From Effusibacillus dendaii (GTDB lineage Bacteria > Bacillota > Bacilli > Tumebacillales > Effusibacillaceae): 64,000 bases of DNA. Position 1 is the first letter of the stretch. Each line of letters begins with the position of its first letter. The notes below the pieces were generated by a model. It was not told the origin of the DNA and did not search any database. It saw nothing but the letters and a program-made list of their open reading frames with translations. The translations under genes were made by a program, and so were the position numbers. Shown here one piece after another: positions 35,502 through 42,942 of this stretch. The stretch lies in assembly GCF_015097055.1 (NCBI RefSeq), contig NZ_AP023366.1, positions 1,860,001-1,924,000 on the forward strand, read 5' to 3'.

Positions 35502-35628
35502 CGTTTTAGCGGGGGGTCCTTAATTTTTGTACCCATGTCTCTTTTATTGTAGTCCAGTCAGTCGGTGTTTACTACTCATTGTCTTGGCAAAGAGGGGAAT
35601 TTTGTCAACTCGATTTGATGTCAACCGC

Positions 35629-35841
35629 TTAGTAGGTTCCTTCGTCCGGACCTTCTTCCGGCTGTAGATTGCCATCCATGATCTGATTGACTGTAGCGGC
35701 CAGATGGTTGCCGTTTGCTTCCGCCTCTTCCGGCCGCATGCTCTTTGACAGTTGATCCTTGTATTGAAGAAGCTCCTGCCGCTGTTCTTCGAAAATCGAT
35801 TGACTCGCTTGCTCCCTGTTTTGACCGTTTTGATCGACCAT
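35629..35841 (-). CDS. Small acidic hypothetical protein
   Basis: A 70-residue, Gln/Glu-rich soluble protein: MVDQNGQNREQASQSIFEEQ, then LSKSMRPEEAEANGNHLAAT and an acidic end GPDEGTY. It is predicted helical with no cysteine. ATG 35841 follows AAAGGAGG at the ideal distance, which supports expression. I do not recognise the family; small hydrophilic proteins of this type are often sporulation products. It stands alone, upstream of and convergent with nothing nearby on its 3' side. Confidence 0.65.
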   Translation of the reverse strand: MVDQNGQNREQASQSIFEEQRQELLQYKDQLSKSMRPEEAEANGNHLAATVNQIMDGNLQPEEGPDEGTY

Positions 35842-35934
35842 AAGTAAAACCCTCCTTTGATAATGCTTTTACCTAAGTAAATTGTCCCCCTTTTTCCGGA
35901 TTCAACCCCCTCTAAAAACCAGATGTCAAGACTA

Positions 35935-35966
35935 CCGCTACATCCGTCCAGCGGCTTTTTATTTTT
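35935..35966 (+). terminator. Terminator-like hairpin before the fic remnant
   Basis: CCGCT (35935-35939) pairs with AGCGG (35950-35954), followed by CTTTTTATTTTT. No intact plus-strand gene precedes it, so it may be left over from a deleted gene. Confidence 0.5.
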
Positions 35967-35968
35967 GA

Positions 35969-36496
35969 GCAAATTCCAAGGTACATTCTGAACTTCTCCT
36001 GAATCCCGTGATGCTTCATGAAGCTTTACAATCAACAAAAATTGAGGGCACACAAGTTACGCTCGACGAAGTGTTAGAAGTGGAAGCTCAGACTCGAAAA
36101 AATAATAAAGACATTCAGGAAGTGCTTAATTACTATCAAGCATTGCGTGGTGGGATGGATTCTCTAAGAATGTTACCGATCTCCACAAGGCTTTTCAAAC
36201 TGTTACATGAGACACTCTTGTCAAACTACGTTCGCGGCAGTAACCGTTCCCCCGGCGAATATCGAAAGATACAGAATTTTATCGGACCAGAGGGGTGTAC
36301 AATAGAAACTGCATCTTTTATACCTCCGGAACCTCAACTGGTTAACAAGTATATGGACAATCTTGAAACACACATTAACGATCCAAAAGATGATCTAGGT
36401 GAGTTGACCCGCGTGGCTATTATTCATGCACAGTTCGAGACAATCCATCCTTTTCTCGATGGAAACGGAAGAATCGAATCAGCAGTAATTTCCTGA
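35969..36496 (+). pseudogene. Fic-family protein, truncated at both ends
   Basis: The open frame starts right after a stop codon without a start signal and reads HSELLLNPVMLHEALQSTKI (inhibitory-type helix with STKIEGT), LPISTRLFKLLHETLL, RGSNRSPGEYRKIQNFIG, and ends in HPFLDGNGRIESAVIS. The Fic motif HPFxDGNGRxxR is cut after GNGRI, so the Arg that positions ATP phosphate is lost, together with the whole C-terminal winged helix. The first 50 or so residues of a normal Fic/DUF4172-type protein are also missing. AMPylation activity is therefore not expected. Base composition is more AT-rich than in the neighbours, which suggests acquired DNA. Confidence 0.8.
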
Positions 36497-36543
36497 CATG
36501 CTGGACACCAAATCGCACACAATAGATTCAGGAGGTGTTGTTT

Positions 36544-36795
36544 ATGTGGGAAACTGTGACCAACATGATTCCGACGGCCAACCGGATGATGTCTGCCCGT
36601 GGTCGGGACAGGGACAGAGGCATAAGCATTACGACCGCTATGATAATTGGAGCCGGTGTAGGTATTGCAGCCTGGGAAATGATGCGGCGCAACAATTCGA
36701 TGGGACAAGCGGCCAAAAACATGACTCAGGGCAACAACGGCAACAACACCGACTTGAGTCAAATGGCAACCGAAGTGATGGACGCCATTCGATAA
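36544..36795 (+). CDS. Small single-helix membrane protein (DUF3918-like)
   Basis: An 83-residue protein: basic N terminus (MSARGRDRDRG), one hydrophobic helix (ISITTAMIIGAGVGIAAWEM), then a Gln/Asn-rich tail with NMTQGNNGNNTDLSQMATEV. The arrangement recalls the DUF3918/YrzQ group, although the tail is longer. ATG 36544 follows AGGAGGTG. A hairpin terminator follows. Function unknown; similar small proteins are often made during sporulation. Confidence 0.65.
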   Translation: MWETVTNMIPTANRMMSARGRDRDRGISITTAMIIGAGVGIAAWEMMRRNNSMGQAAKNMTQGNNGNNTDLSQMATEVMDAIR

Positions 36796-36803
36796 TCAGC
36801 ACA

Positions 36804-36838
36804 CAAAAGAGGGTGCAGAACCTTCGGCACCCTTCTTT
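36804..36838. terminator. Bidirectional terminator
   Basis: GGGTGC (36811-36816) and GCACCC (36827-36832) are flanked by AAAAGA and TTCTTT, serving the small membrane protein gene and the convergent DUF4097 gene, whose stop codon touches it. Confidence 0.75.
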
Positions 36839-38105
36839 ACAAATTCGGATTCACCGTAATCGAACCTGTTTCCGTACGAATTAAAAGTTGGTACGTTCCC
36901 CTGCCCAGTTTTTCGCTAACTTTGGATTCGTTCGGCTTATTGGACTGCATCGGTCCCTTAATGGTTCCGCTGCTTGATTCCCCTATAAACTCCACATCTG
37001 AATCTTTTGGAATGCGCACCATCACATTTCCGCGCTGCGAGTTCAAAACCCAGGTTCCGCCCACTATACTTTCCAGCGTAATGCCTCCACTGCTGGAGTT
37101 TAGTGTGACAGCTTTTTGCAGATTGGCAGCATGAATCGGACCATTTTCAATCTGAGCTTCCACGTTTCCAGCTACCGTATCCAGGTCGATTATGCCATTT
37201 CGGCTGGTTATATTAAGATCGCCATCAATCTTTCCCGCCTTGATTTGACCAAATGCGTTGTCCAATTGGACATTCCCCTTAATATCATGAACATCCAGGC
37301 TGCCCGCTTTTGTTTTAATTTCCACATCTCCCAAAATGGAAGCCGCTTTAATTTGACCGTTGCCATCATCCACTGTCGCGGTGCCCTTAATATCCTGTAA
37401 ATCCACCTTGCCGGACTGTGAACTTACCACCACATTGCCGACATGATTCAAAACGGTAACGTTGCCCGTATCGGTCAATAACTGTACGTCAATGTTGTCA
37501 GGAACCAACAGCTCCAGATCCACTCCCGTGATCTTGGAAGAAGCGGACCAGGCCGGGTCAATTTCAACCCGCAAAGTTTCCCCCTGCGATATCAGAGGGG
37601 TCAGCGATTGCGCCTCTTGATTGGCTTGATCGCTCTGCAGGTTTTGCACCCGCACTTTTGTTTTCAACTGGATCGTCTGCGAATCGGAGGGACGAAGATC
37701 AATGGTACCCACCCGGTTGAATATTTCCATCCGTTTGACCGATTTTGCGTCAAATTTCATATCCGGCAGACTGATCCTCTTTTCCGACAAGGCGTCCCGC
37801 AAATTGACAATGCTGGATTGCACCAATCCCTGGATGCTTTGCTGCGAATAGACAACCAGCGAAAAAACGCCAACCAGGCACAGCAGTGCAATGCTGCGTG
37901 CGTCAACCCGTATTTCTTCATTGATCTTCAGTTTTTTGACCGCATATAAACTCCACAAGAGTTCGGCTCCCAACGCGAACACGATTACCGGCCAATACGA
38001 GAGGACTTTAAATATGATCTGCTTGTCCGACAACTGATCAAACAGCAGCAATCCTCCCAGCACCAGTAATGTCAGGGCGCTTGTCAGAGTTCCTACTTTT
38101 CGCAT
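36837..38105 (-). CDS. DUF4097-family beta-repeat membrane protein (LiaF/YvqF-like N terminus)
   Basis: A 422-residue protein. The first 90 residues contain three hydrophobic helices in the LiaI/LiaF toast-rack style (TLLVLGGLLLFDQLSD, VLSYWPVIVFALGAELLWSL, SIALLCLVGVFSLVVYSQ). The rest is a right-handed beta-helix of about ten similar strands, for example LLTDTGNVTVLNHVGNVVVS, QSGKVDLQDIKGTATVDDG and KAGSLDVHDIKGNVQLDNA, the DUF4097 repeat. Such proteins sit with envelope-stress systems; no two-component pair is next to it here. ATG 38105 is chosen as the first Met next to the helix; the upstream Shine-Dalgarno is weak. Confidence 0.78.
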   Translation of the reverse strand: MRKVGTLTSALTLLVLGGLLLFDQLSDKQIIFKVLSYWPVIVFALGAELLWSLYAVKKLKINEEIRVDARSIALLCLVGVFSLVVYSQQSIQGLVQSSIVNLRDALSEKRISLPDMKFDAKSVKRMEIFNRVGTIDLRPSDSQTIQLKTKVRVQNLQSDQANQEAQSLTPLISQGETLRVEIDPAWSASSKITGVDLELLVPDNIDVQLLTDTGNVTVLNHVGNVVVSSQSGKVDLQDIKGTATVDDGNGQIKAASILGDVEIKTKAGSLDVHDIKGNVQLDNAFGQIKAGKIDGDLNITSRNGIIDLDTVAGNVEAQIENGPIHAANLQKAVTLNSSSGGITLESIVGGTWVLNSQRGNVMVRIPKDSDVEFIGESSSGTIKGPMQSNKPNESKVSEKLGRGTYQLLIRTETGSITVNPNL

Positions 38106-38196
38106 TGCCACAACCCCAGTCGTTGCCACAGCGCAATAAAGCTAGCAGCGGCAGTGAAATAACAGGAAGCCGACTGAAGTCGGTCGGCGCCTGCAA

Positions 38197-39732
38197 TTAT
38201 GCGAATACCGGTTCTTTAAAATCGGACAGCTTCTTCAACGACTCTTGTTCCACATCCGCATGCAGCGAGTTGCCGTGTGAATCCATTGTAACAATCGCGG
38301 TAAATCCTTCTACCTGCAAATGCCACATGGCTTCGGGAATTCCAAATTCGTCAAGAAAATCAACACCGTCTACATCTTTTACGCACTGCGCGTAATATTG
38401 AGCCGCTCCACCAATCGCATTCAAATACACAGCCCCATGCTCTTTCAACCCGGCCAGCGTTTTGGCTCCCATACCGCCCTTCCCAATCACTGCCCGGATG
38501 CCAAATTTTTTGATAATATCCGCTTGATATGGCTCTTCCCGGCTGGATGTTGTAGGACCGGCCGCTTTTACGTGCCACTTGCCTGTTTCGTCTTTCAGCA
38601 TCACAGGCCCACAGTGATAGAGCACTCCTCCGTTCAGATCAACGGGACAATCGTGATCCATCATGTACTTGTGGAAGGCATCCCGACCCGTATGCATCGC
38701 CCCGTTAATCACAACCACATCGCCGACTTTCAGACTGCGAATCTGTTCTTCCGTAATGGGCGCCTGCAAAACGACCTGCCGATTATCGCCAGCAACAGCC
38801 GTTTCCTGAACCTGACCGAGGTCCACACTGTCGCCTGTATAAATCCAATCTTCAATTACACCGGTAGCCGGGTTGATTTTCACTCCCTGCCGGCGGTACG
38901 CCCAGCAGTTATAAGCGACCGACACATAAAAAGAAGCCGGCAACCTGTTCATTACACCGATTTTACAACCCAAGAGCGATACGTTTCCGCCAAATCCCAT
39001 GGTTCCGATCGACAGCTTGTTGGCGTTTTCCATGATATATTCTTCCAGTTGCCGAAGTTGTTCGTTCGGGTTTACATCATCGACCCGCCGGAAAAGTTGC
39101 TCTTTCGCAAGCGTATATCCGCTGGTACGATCGCCGCCAATTCCAACTCCAATAAACCCGGCGGAACATCCCTGTCCTTGCGCCTGATAAACGGCATGCA
39201 GGATGCATTTTCGGATCCCGTCCAGGTCACGGCCCGCTTTGCCCAATCCTTCCAATTCGCACGGCAGCGAATATTGAATGTTCTTGTTTTCGCAGCCGCC
39301 TCCTTTCAGAATTAAGCGGACATCAATATAGTCCTTCTCCCATTGTTCAAAATGGATGACAGGCGTGCCCGGCCCCAGGTTATCCCCCGAGTTCTTACCG
39401 GTCAGCGAGTCTACTGAATTGGGACGCAGTTTACCCAGTTTGGTAGCTTCCACAATTGCCGCGAGGATCCCTTTCTTCATCTCGATCTGGTTGGCTCCTA
39501 CCGGACAGTGAATATGAAACGTAGGCATCCCCGTATCCTGACAAATGGGGCCTTCCGATTCTGCCGCCATGATAATGTTTTCAGCTATCGTCCCCAATGC
39601 GATGGCCGAACGGGTCCCCATTTCTTCCTTCACCCTTGCGGCTGCTATCTGTTTACGCACATCGGCTGGCAGATTGGTTGATGTCTCAATAATCAATTTC
39701 AACATACTGTTTTGAAATTGTTGGCTGTTCAT
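38197..39732 (-). CDS. fumA: Class I fumarate hydratase (4Fe-4S)
   Basis: A 511-residue iron-sulfur fumarase that interconverts fumarate and malate in the TCA cycle. The alpha domain contains SEGPICQDTGMPTFHI (first cluster Cys), LKGGGCENKN and QGQGCSAGFIGVGIGGDRTS (third cluster Cys); the beta domain has GAMHTGRDAFHKYM, YHCGPV and GPTTSSREEPYQ. The single polypeptide corresponds to fused alpha and beta subunits. ATG 39732 follows GGGAGAGG; the longer frame to 39822 would cross the upstream terminator. Its product is typically used under low oxygen or iron-replete conditions. Confidence 0.94.
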   Translation of the reverse strand: MNSQQFQNSMLKLIIETSTNLPADVRKQIAAARVKEEMGTRSAIALGTIAENIIMAAESEGPICQDTGMPTFHIHCPVGANQIEMKKGILAAIVEATKLGKLRPNSVDSLTGKNSGDNLGPGTPVIHFEQWEKDYIDVRLILKGGGCENKNIQYSLPCELEGLGKAGRDLDGIRKCILHAVYQAQGQGCSAGFIGVGIGGDRTSGYTLAKEQLFRRVDDVNPNEQLRQLEEYIMENANKLSIGTMGFGGNVSLLGCKIGVMNRLPASFYVSVAYNCWAYRRQGVKINPATGVIEDWIYTGDSVDLGQVQETAVAGDNRQVVLQAPITEEQIRSLKVGDVVVINGAMHTGRDAFHKYMMDHDCPVDLNGGVLYHCGPVMLKDETGKWHVKAAGPTTSSREEPYQADIIKKFGIRAVIGKGGMGAKTLAGLKEHGAVYLNAIGGAAQYYAQCVKDVDGVDFLDEFGIPEAMWHLQVEGFTAIVTMDSHGNSLHADVEQESLKKLSDFKEPVFA

Positions 39733-39777
39733 AATGGTTTCCTCTCCCTTTTTTATCGCTATTCCTATTATAAAGAA

Positions 39778-39800
39778 AAAGGTCCCCGCAGGCACCTTTT
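39778..39800 (-). terminator. Terminator between the EAL gene and fumA
   Basis: Minus strand: AAAGGTGCC and GGGGACCTTTTT form a stem-loop followed by a T-rich tail, about 25 bases after the EAL stop codon (39826). Confidence 0.75.
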
Positions 39801-39825
39801 TTTCACTAGCTAAAATTTTCACTTT

Positions 39826-40587
39826 TTAAAAACGCGACTGAAAGCCAGCCTTCCATTCGTCCATCGGAATTTGCTCGATCAGGCTGGGTTTTGAAAAATA
39901 ATAGCCTTGACCATATTCAATTCCCATTTCCCGCAATTTCTTTAAATCTTCTAACGATTCTATTCCTTCTGCGATGATTTGCAGGTTCAGGGAATCCCCA
40001 ATTCGTTTGAACTGTTCGATCATAATCGCTTTGACACCGGATTTATGAAGATCGAATACGATTTCCGTGCAAATTTTCACGTAATGCGGCTTTAAGTTAA
40101 GCAACTCTACCATGTTGGAATTCCCTTTTCCAAGATCATCCATCGCTAGAGAAATGCCCTGCTCCTCTAAGAACGGCTTCCATAAAAAAACGGATGGCAT
40201 ATGTTCGGTAATCTCAAATACGACGGGGGTCTGTGCCACGCTGTTTAACATTTCAACCGCTCGCCGCATCGTATGACAGTTTACGTCCGCCTCGATATTA
40301 AAAAAGAGCCCCTTCTGCACAAACGGTGTCAGCTTATGTATATGTTCGGTCAACTTTTTACAGGACAAAAGTGTAAGATGCTCCAGAACACCGTGTTGGC
40401 GAGCCAACCGGAACATCTCGTCAGGCAAGAGAACTCCACCAGGCGAGCGGCTTAAAATTTCAACTGCTTCAACGCGGCCCGTACGTAAATCGACAATCGG
40501 TTGCACAGCCAACTCAAGAGTCTCGTGATATAAAATATTAAAAAGTATTACAGGCTTTAAGTCTTTTGGTATTGGTTCCTGTTGCAT
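39826..40587 (-). CDS. EAL-domain cyclic-di-GMP phosphodiesterase
   Basis: A 253-residue stand-alone EAL protein. The signature is VEAVEILSRSPGG (E-x-L variant of EAL), with NIEADVNCHTM for the metal-binding Asn, VFEITEHMP (Glu), AMDDLGKGNSNM (DDFG-type loop, here DDLG), YVKICTEIVFD (Lys) and IIAEGIESLEDLKKLREMGI (Glu). All main catalytic positions therefore have their residue, with the usual EAL triad reading EIL and DDFG reading DDLG. It should hydrolyse c-di-GMP to pGpG. Its leader carries a class II c-di-GMP riboswitch, a sign of product feedback. No sensor domain is attached. Confidence 0.87.
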   Translation of the reverse strand: MQQEPIPKDLKPVILFNILYHETLELAVQPIVDLRTGRVEAVEILSRSPGGVLLPDEMFRLARQHGVLEHLTLLSCKKLTEHIHKLTPFVQKGLFFNIEADVNCHTMRRAVEMLNSVAQTPVVFEITEHMPSVFLWKPFLEEQGISLAMDDLGKGNSNMVELLNLKPHYVKICTEIVFDLHKSGVKAIMIEQFKRIGDSLNLQIIAEGIESLEDLKKLREMGIEYGQGYYFSKPSLIEQIPMDEWKAGFQSRF

Positions 40588-40613
40588 GTCGCACCTCGTC
40601 TGCAGCGGCTTTA

Positions 40614-40648
40614 CAAATAAAAAAGCCAGTTCATTCTCATGAATTGGC
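40614..40648 (-). terminator. Expression-platform terminator of the class II riboswitch
   Basis: Minus strand: GGCCAATTCAT and ATGAACTGGC (40624-40648) form a stem followed by TTTTTTATTTG. The 5' arm shares GGCC with the 3' end of the aptamer, so folding of the aptamer and terminator are mutually exclusive. Confidence 0.85.
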
Positions 40649-40717
40649 CGGTTGCACTACTGGCTCCCGATCCCTCAAGTGCCCAACTACAAGTGACCGT
40701 TCATCGCTTCCCCAAAA
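40645..40717 (-). ncRNA. Cyclic-di-GMP-II riboswitch aptamer
   Basis: Minus strand, in order: GGGGAAGCGATGAACGGTCA, TTGTAGTTGGGCACTTGA, GGGATCGGGAGCC, AGTAGTGCAACCGGCC. The blocks TTGGGCACTTGA and AGTAGTGCAACCG are the invariant core of the class II c-di-GMP aptamer described from Clostridium. It lies between a sigma-A promoter and the EAL gene. The ligand-bound form should hold the GGCC needed by the terminator, giving an on-switch for the phosphodiesterase. Confidence 0.92.
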
Positions 40718-40738
40718 GACATTCATTTTTGTGTTTTT

Positions 40739-40767
40739 ATTTTATATGATAAAAATTTGATTTTCAA
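40739..40767 (-). promoter_or_regulatory. Sigma-A promoter of the riboswitch-EAL transcript
   Basis: Minus strand: TTGAAA (40762-40767), 17-base spacer, TAAAAT (40739-40744). The transcript would start about 12 bases before the class II aptamer. Confidence 0.75.
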
Positions 40768-40840
40768 TATAAATCAGTTACATTTTGGAAAATGACAAAA
40801 TGCAACAAGTTTCAACTTTTTTAGCTGACTTTATTTTAAT

Positions 40841-40870
40841 TTGCGTATTTGTAACAATCGAATGTAAAAT
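40841..40870 (+). promoter_or_regulatory. Possible promoter of uppP
   Basis: TTGCGT (40841-40846), 18-base spacer, TAAAAT (40865-40870), 37 bases before the uppP ATG. Confidence 0.5.
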
Positions 40871-40907
40871 AAACTAAATAAAATAAGGATGAGAAAGGAT
40901 TATAGCC

Positions 40908-41702
40908 ATGCATCTGCTAACTGCCGTAATACTTGGATTTATCGAAGGTCTCACCGAATTTCTGCCTGTTTCTTCAACCGGACATTTAATTCTCGCCGGC
41001 GACTTGCTGCATTTTCAAGGGGACAAAGCCAGTACGTTTGAAATTTTTATTCAACTGGGCGCCATTCTTGCGGTAGTGGTCATTTATTGGAGACGTTTTT
41101 TGAGTTTATTTGAACCCAGAAACCTAAACTTTACCAACACGGAGTCGCTCAATTTGCTGCACATTTTTGTGGCCATGCTGCCAGCCGGAATTTTGGGACT
41201 TATTCTTAACAAGTTCATCAAACAGCATCTGTTCTCCCCTTACACCGTACTGATTGGATTGGTGCTTGGCGGCATTTTGATGATTATGGCTGAGAAGTCC
41301 AGGAAATCAAAGTTTGCTACTGAACTTGATCAACTCACTTACGGACAAGCGTTCCGCATTGGTCTTTTTCAAGCATTGGCTCTCTGGCCTGGTTTCTCTC
41401 GTTCCGGCGCTACCATCGCGGGCGGTCTGCTGGTAGGCACCAACCGGAAAACCGCTTCCGAATTTTCCTTTATTATAGCGGTGCCGATGATGATTGCAGC
41501 AAGCGGACTTGACCTTTTAAAAAGTTATAAAACATTGTCCGCCGATGATCTTACGTTCTTTGCCGTTGGTTTTGTCGTCTCTTTTATAGTCGCCTTGCTT
41601 GCTGTGTTTTCGTTTTTGAAACTTGTTTCCAAAGTCCGGCTGACCGGTTTCGCCTATTACCGGTTTGTGTTGGCCGCCCTTTTCTGGATTTTCTTTATTT
41701 AA
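40908..41702 (+). CDS. uppP: Undecaprenyl-diphosphatase
   Basis: A 264-residue BacA/UppP integral membrane phosphatase that recycles undecaprenyl pyrophosphate for cell-wall synthesis and confers bacitracin tolerance. Two signature motifs are present: EGLTEFLPVSSTGHLIL (residues 10-26) and PGFSRSGATIAGGL. Eight hydrophobic segments span the protein. ATG 40908 follows GAGAAAGGA. It has its own promoter and terminator. Confidence 0.95.
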   Translation: MHLLTAVILGFIEGLTEFLPVSSTGHLILAGDLLHFQGDKASTFEIFIQLGAILAVVVIYWRRFLSLFEPRNLNFTNTESLNLLHIFVAMLPAGILGLILNKFIKQHLFSPYTVLIGLVLGGILMIMAEKSRKSKFATELDQLTYGQAFRIGLFQALALWPGFSRSGATIAGGLLVGTNRKTASEFSFIIAVPMMIAASGLDLLKSYKTLSADDLTFFAVGFVVSFIVALLAVFSFLKLVSKVRLTGFAYYRFVLAALFWIFFI

Positions 41703-41728
41703 TGATTCGTCAGGCTTTTCTGCAGGGG

Positions 41729-41780
41729 AAAGCCCCGCATGCGCCGGGGGGCATTTATGTGGCGCATACGGGGCTTTTTT
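41729..41780 (+). terminator. Terminator of uppP
   Basis: AAGCCCCGCATGCGCC (41729-41744) pairs with GGCGCATACGGGGCTT (41761-41776), one mismatch, followed by TTTT. Confidence 0.9.
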
Positions 41781-41999
41781 CATTTTTGCTGCGGCAAAAA
41801 CGGAGTGGGATCTTGCCACCTTCGCAAATTAATCGGGGGAATTCTTACGAAGGTTTGTTTTTATAATACCATAATATAGTTGTATATGCAATATATTTTT
41901 CTTTCACTTCTGGCTCAATCTATTGTCATTCTGTATACTGTAACATAAGGACAAAAATATGGTTCTACATTCGAATGGATATGAAGGAGCCGATTGCGC

Positions 42000-42383
42000 T
42001 TGATCTATACTGTAGCCGAATTGGCTGTCATTTTAGGTATTACGGAAGTGGCGCTGCGCCAAAAAATGCGGACGCAGCAATTCCCGTTCACAAACGATAA
42101 CGGTCGGATTTTCGTGTTGGCCGAGGATTTTGAAAACTACCTGAAAGAACATCGCTGTTGGGATTTCACCATTCCGGAATGGGAACAATTCTATCAAACG
42201 AAACGGGAGATCCGTACTTATTTCACAAAAATTCAAGGTGCTCTGCAAATCCTGAAGAAGTTTGGCATCTCAATTGAACAGCGCACGCTCAAAAGGTGGA
42301 TTCACAACCAACAGATTAAAGCTTACAATTTAGGCGGCACCTACTATATTCCGCTGGACATACTCGAACAAGATTTGTCTTAG
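42000..42383 (+). CDS. Paired helix-turn-helix protein 1
   Basis: About 127 residues, from a TTG at 42000, ten bases after AAGGAG; another TTG at 41994 lies closer. It contains two excisionase/MerR-like DNA-binding modules: YTVAELAVILGITEVALRQK at the N terminus, ending in a small wing with RIFVLAEDFENYLKEH, and ILKKFGISIEQRTLKRWIHN followed by IKAYNLGGTYYIPLDILEQD. A helical linker joins them (WEQFYQTKREIRTYFTKIQG). I do not recognise a family. The next gene, 18 bases downstream, has the same two-module plan, so the pair probably works together. Confidence 0.65.
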   Translation: MIYTVAELAVILGITEVALRQKMRTQQFPFTNDNGRIFVLAEDFENYLKEHRCWDFTIPEWEQFYQTKREIRTYFTKIQGALQILKKFGISIEQRTLKRWIHNQQIKAYNLGGTYYIPLDILEQDLS

Positions 42384-42401
42384 AACTGGGGGATGATCGC
42401 G

Positions 42402-42803
42402 ATGACTCCGCTGTACTGTACGATTGAACAGCTTTCCAGATTGTTCAGAATGGATTATTCCGCGCTGCTCGGAATGCTGCACCAGGATGCCCGGCTGCAA
42501 CCTGCAGTCAAGAAGTTAAACCGTTATGCACTATCGGAAGTCGTTGCCCTGCATCGAACAACCGCCGAGCCTTTTGAAGTGGGTCTCGACACCCCGTTTC
42601 TGACGCTCTATGAAACGCAGGATCGGCTGACAAAAGCATTGGGACCGATGGTATATTCGACTGTGCTGCGGAAGGCCGCCAAAGGGGAAATTCCCGCTCT
42701 GAAGTTTGGGGATACGTACCGTGTACCAGAGCCATTGTTGACACAGATGATTCAAGAGAAACGGATTTCTTACAGAAGCCGCTCTGTTATAAAGAAAACT
42801 TAG
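42402..42803 (+). CDS. Paired helix-turn-helix protein 2
   Basis: A 133-residue protein from ATG 42402, preceded by GGGGGATG; the ATG at 42393 is too near that site. The N-terminal module LYCTIEQLSRLFRMDYSALL is followed by a wing (LNRYALSEVVALHRT). The C-terminal module YSTVLRKAAKGEIPALKFGD continues into TYRVPEPLLTQMI. The layout copies the gene upstream, but direct sequence identity is low. Its last codons (VIKKT and the stop) lie inside a dispersed repeat that also occurs at 52.2 kb. It could bind DNA as a heterodimer with protein 1; the target is unknown. Confidence 0.65.
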   Translation: MTPLYCTIEQLSRLFRMDYSALLGMLHQDARLQPAVKKLNRYALSEVVALHRTTAEPFEVGLDTPFLTLYETQDRLTKALGPMVYSTVLRKAAKGEIPALKFGDTYRVPEPLLTQMIQEKRISYRSRSVIKKT

Positions 42804-42840
42804 CTTTCGCCGAGCCTTTGGCGCAGGCGGAAGCAAAGTT
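42789..42840 (+). repeat. Dispersed repeat R2, copy 1
   Basis: ATAAAGAAAACTTAGCTTTC continues with GCCGAGCC and GCGCAGGCGGAAGC. A second copy at 52180-52226 matches with a few changes and a one-base gap. The repeat has an internal stem (GGCGAAAGC-like arms GCTTTCGCC and GGCGGAAGC). Confidence 0.7.
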
Positions 42841-42843
42841 CCA

Positions 42844-42871
42844 CCCACCAAAGTGCAAGCACTTTGGTGGG
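42844..42871. terminator. Perfect 13-bp hairpin after the HTH pair
   Basis: CCCACCAAAGTGC (42844-42856) and GCACTTTGGTGGG (42859-42871) are exact complements with a 2-base loop. A T run is absent, so it may be a terminator, an mRNA-stabilising hairpin or part of a repeat. Confidence 0.6.
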
Positions 42872-42887
42872 ATCCTCTTGCCCTTAT

Positions 42888-42921
42888 GTCGATAGGGAAA
42901 AATTTATAAATTCCTATCGAC
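42888..42921. repeat. Inverted repeat in the gap before a convergent gene
   Basis: GTCGATAGG (42888-42896) and CCTATCGAC (42913-42921) flank an AT-rich centre. It sits 20 bases from the stop codon of the minus-strand hypothetical gene and could terminate it or act as an operator. Confidence 0.55.
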
Positions 42922-42942
42922 CAAAATAGCCTGGAGAATCGC

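Noticed and set aside
38320-39315. 331-residue plus-strand ORF
   Set aside because: It is antisense to class I fumarase, has no start signal, and its translation matches no family; the fumarase frame carries all conserved motifs.
42000-42803. Excisionase/prophage fragment
   Set aside because: No integrase, attachment site or phage structural gene lies nearby; only the HTH fold is shared.
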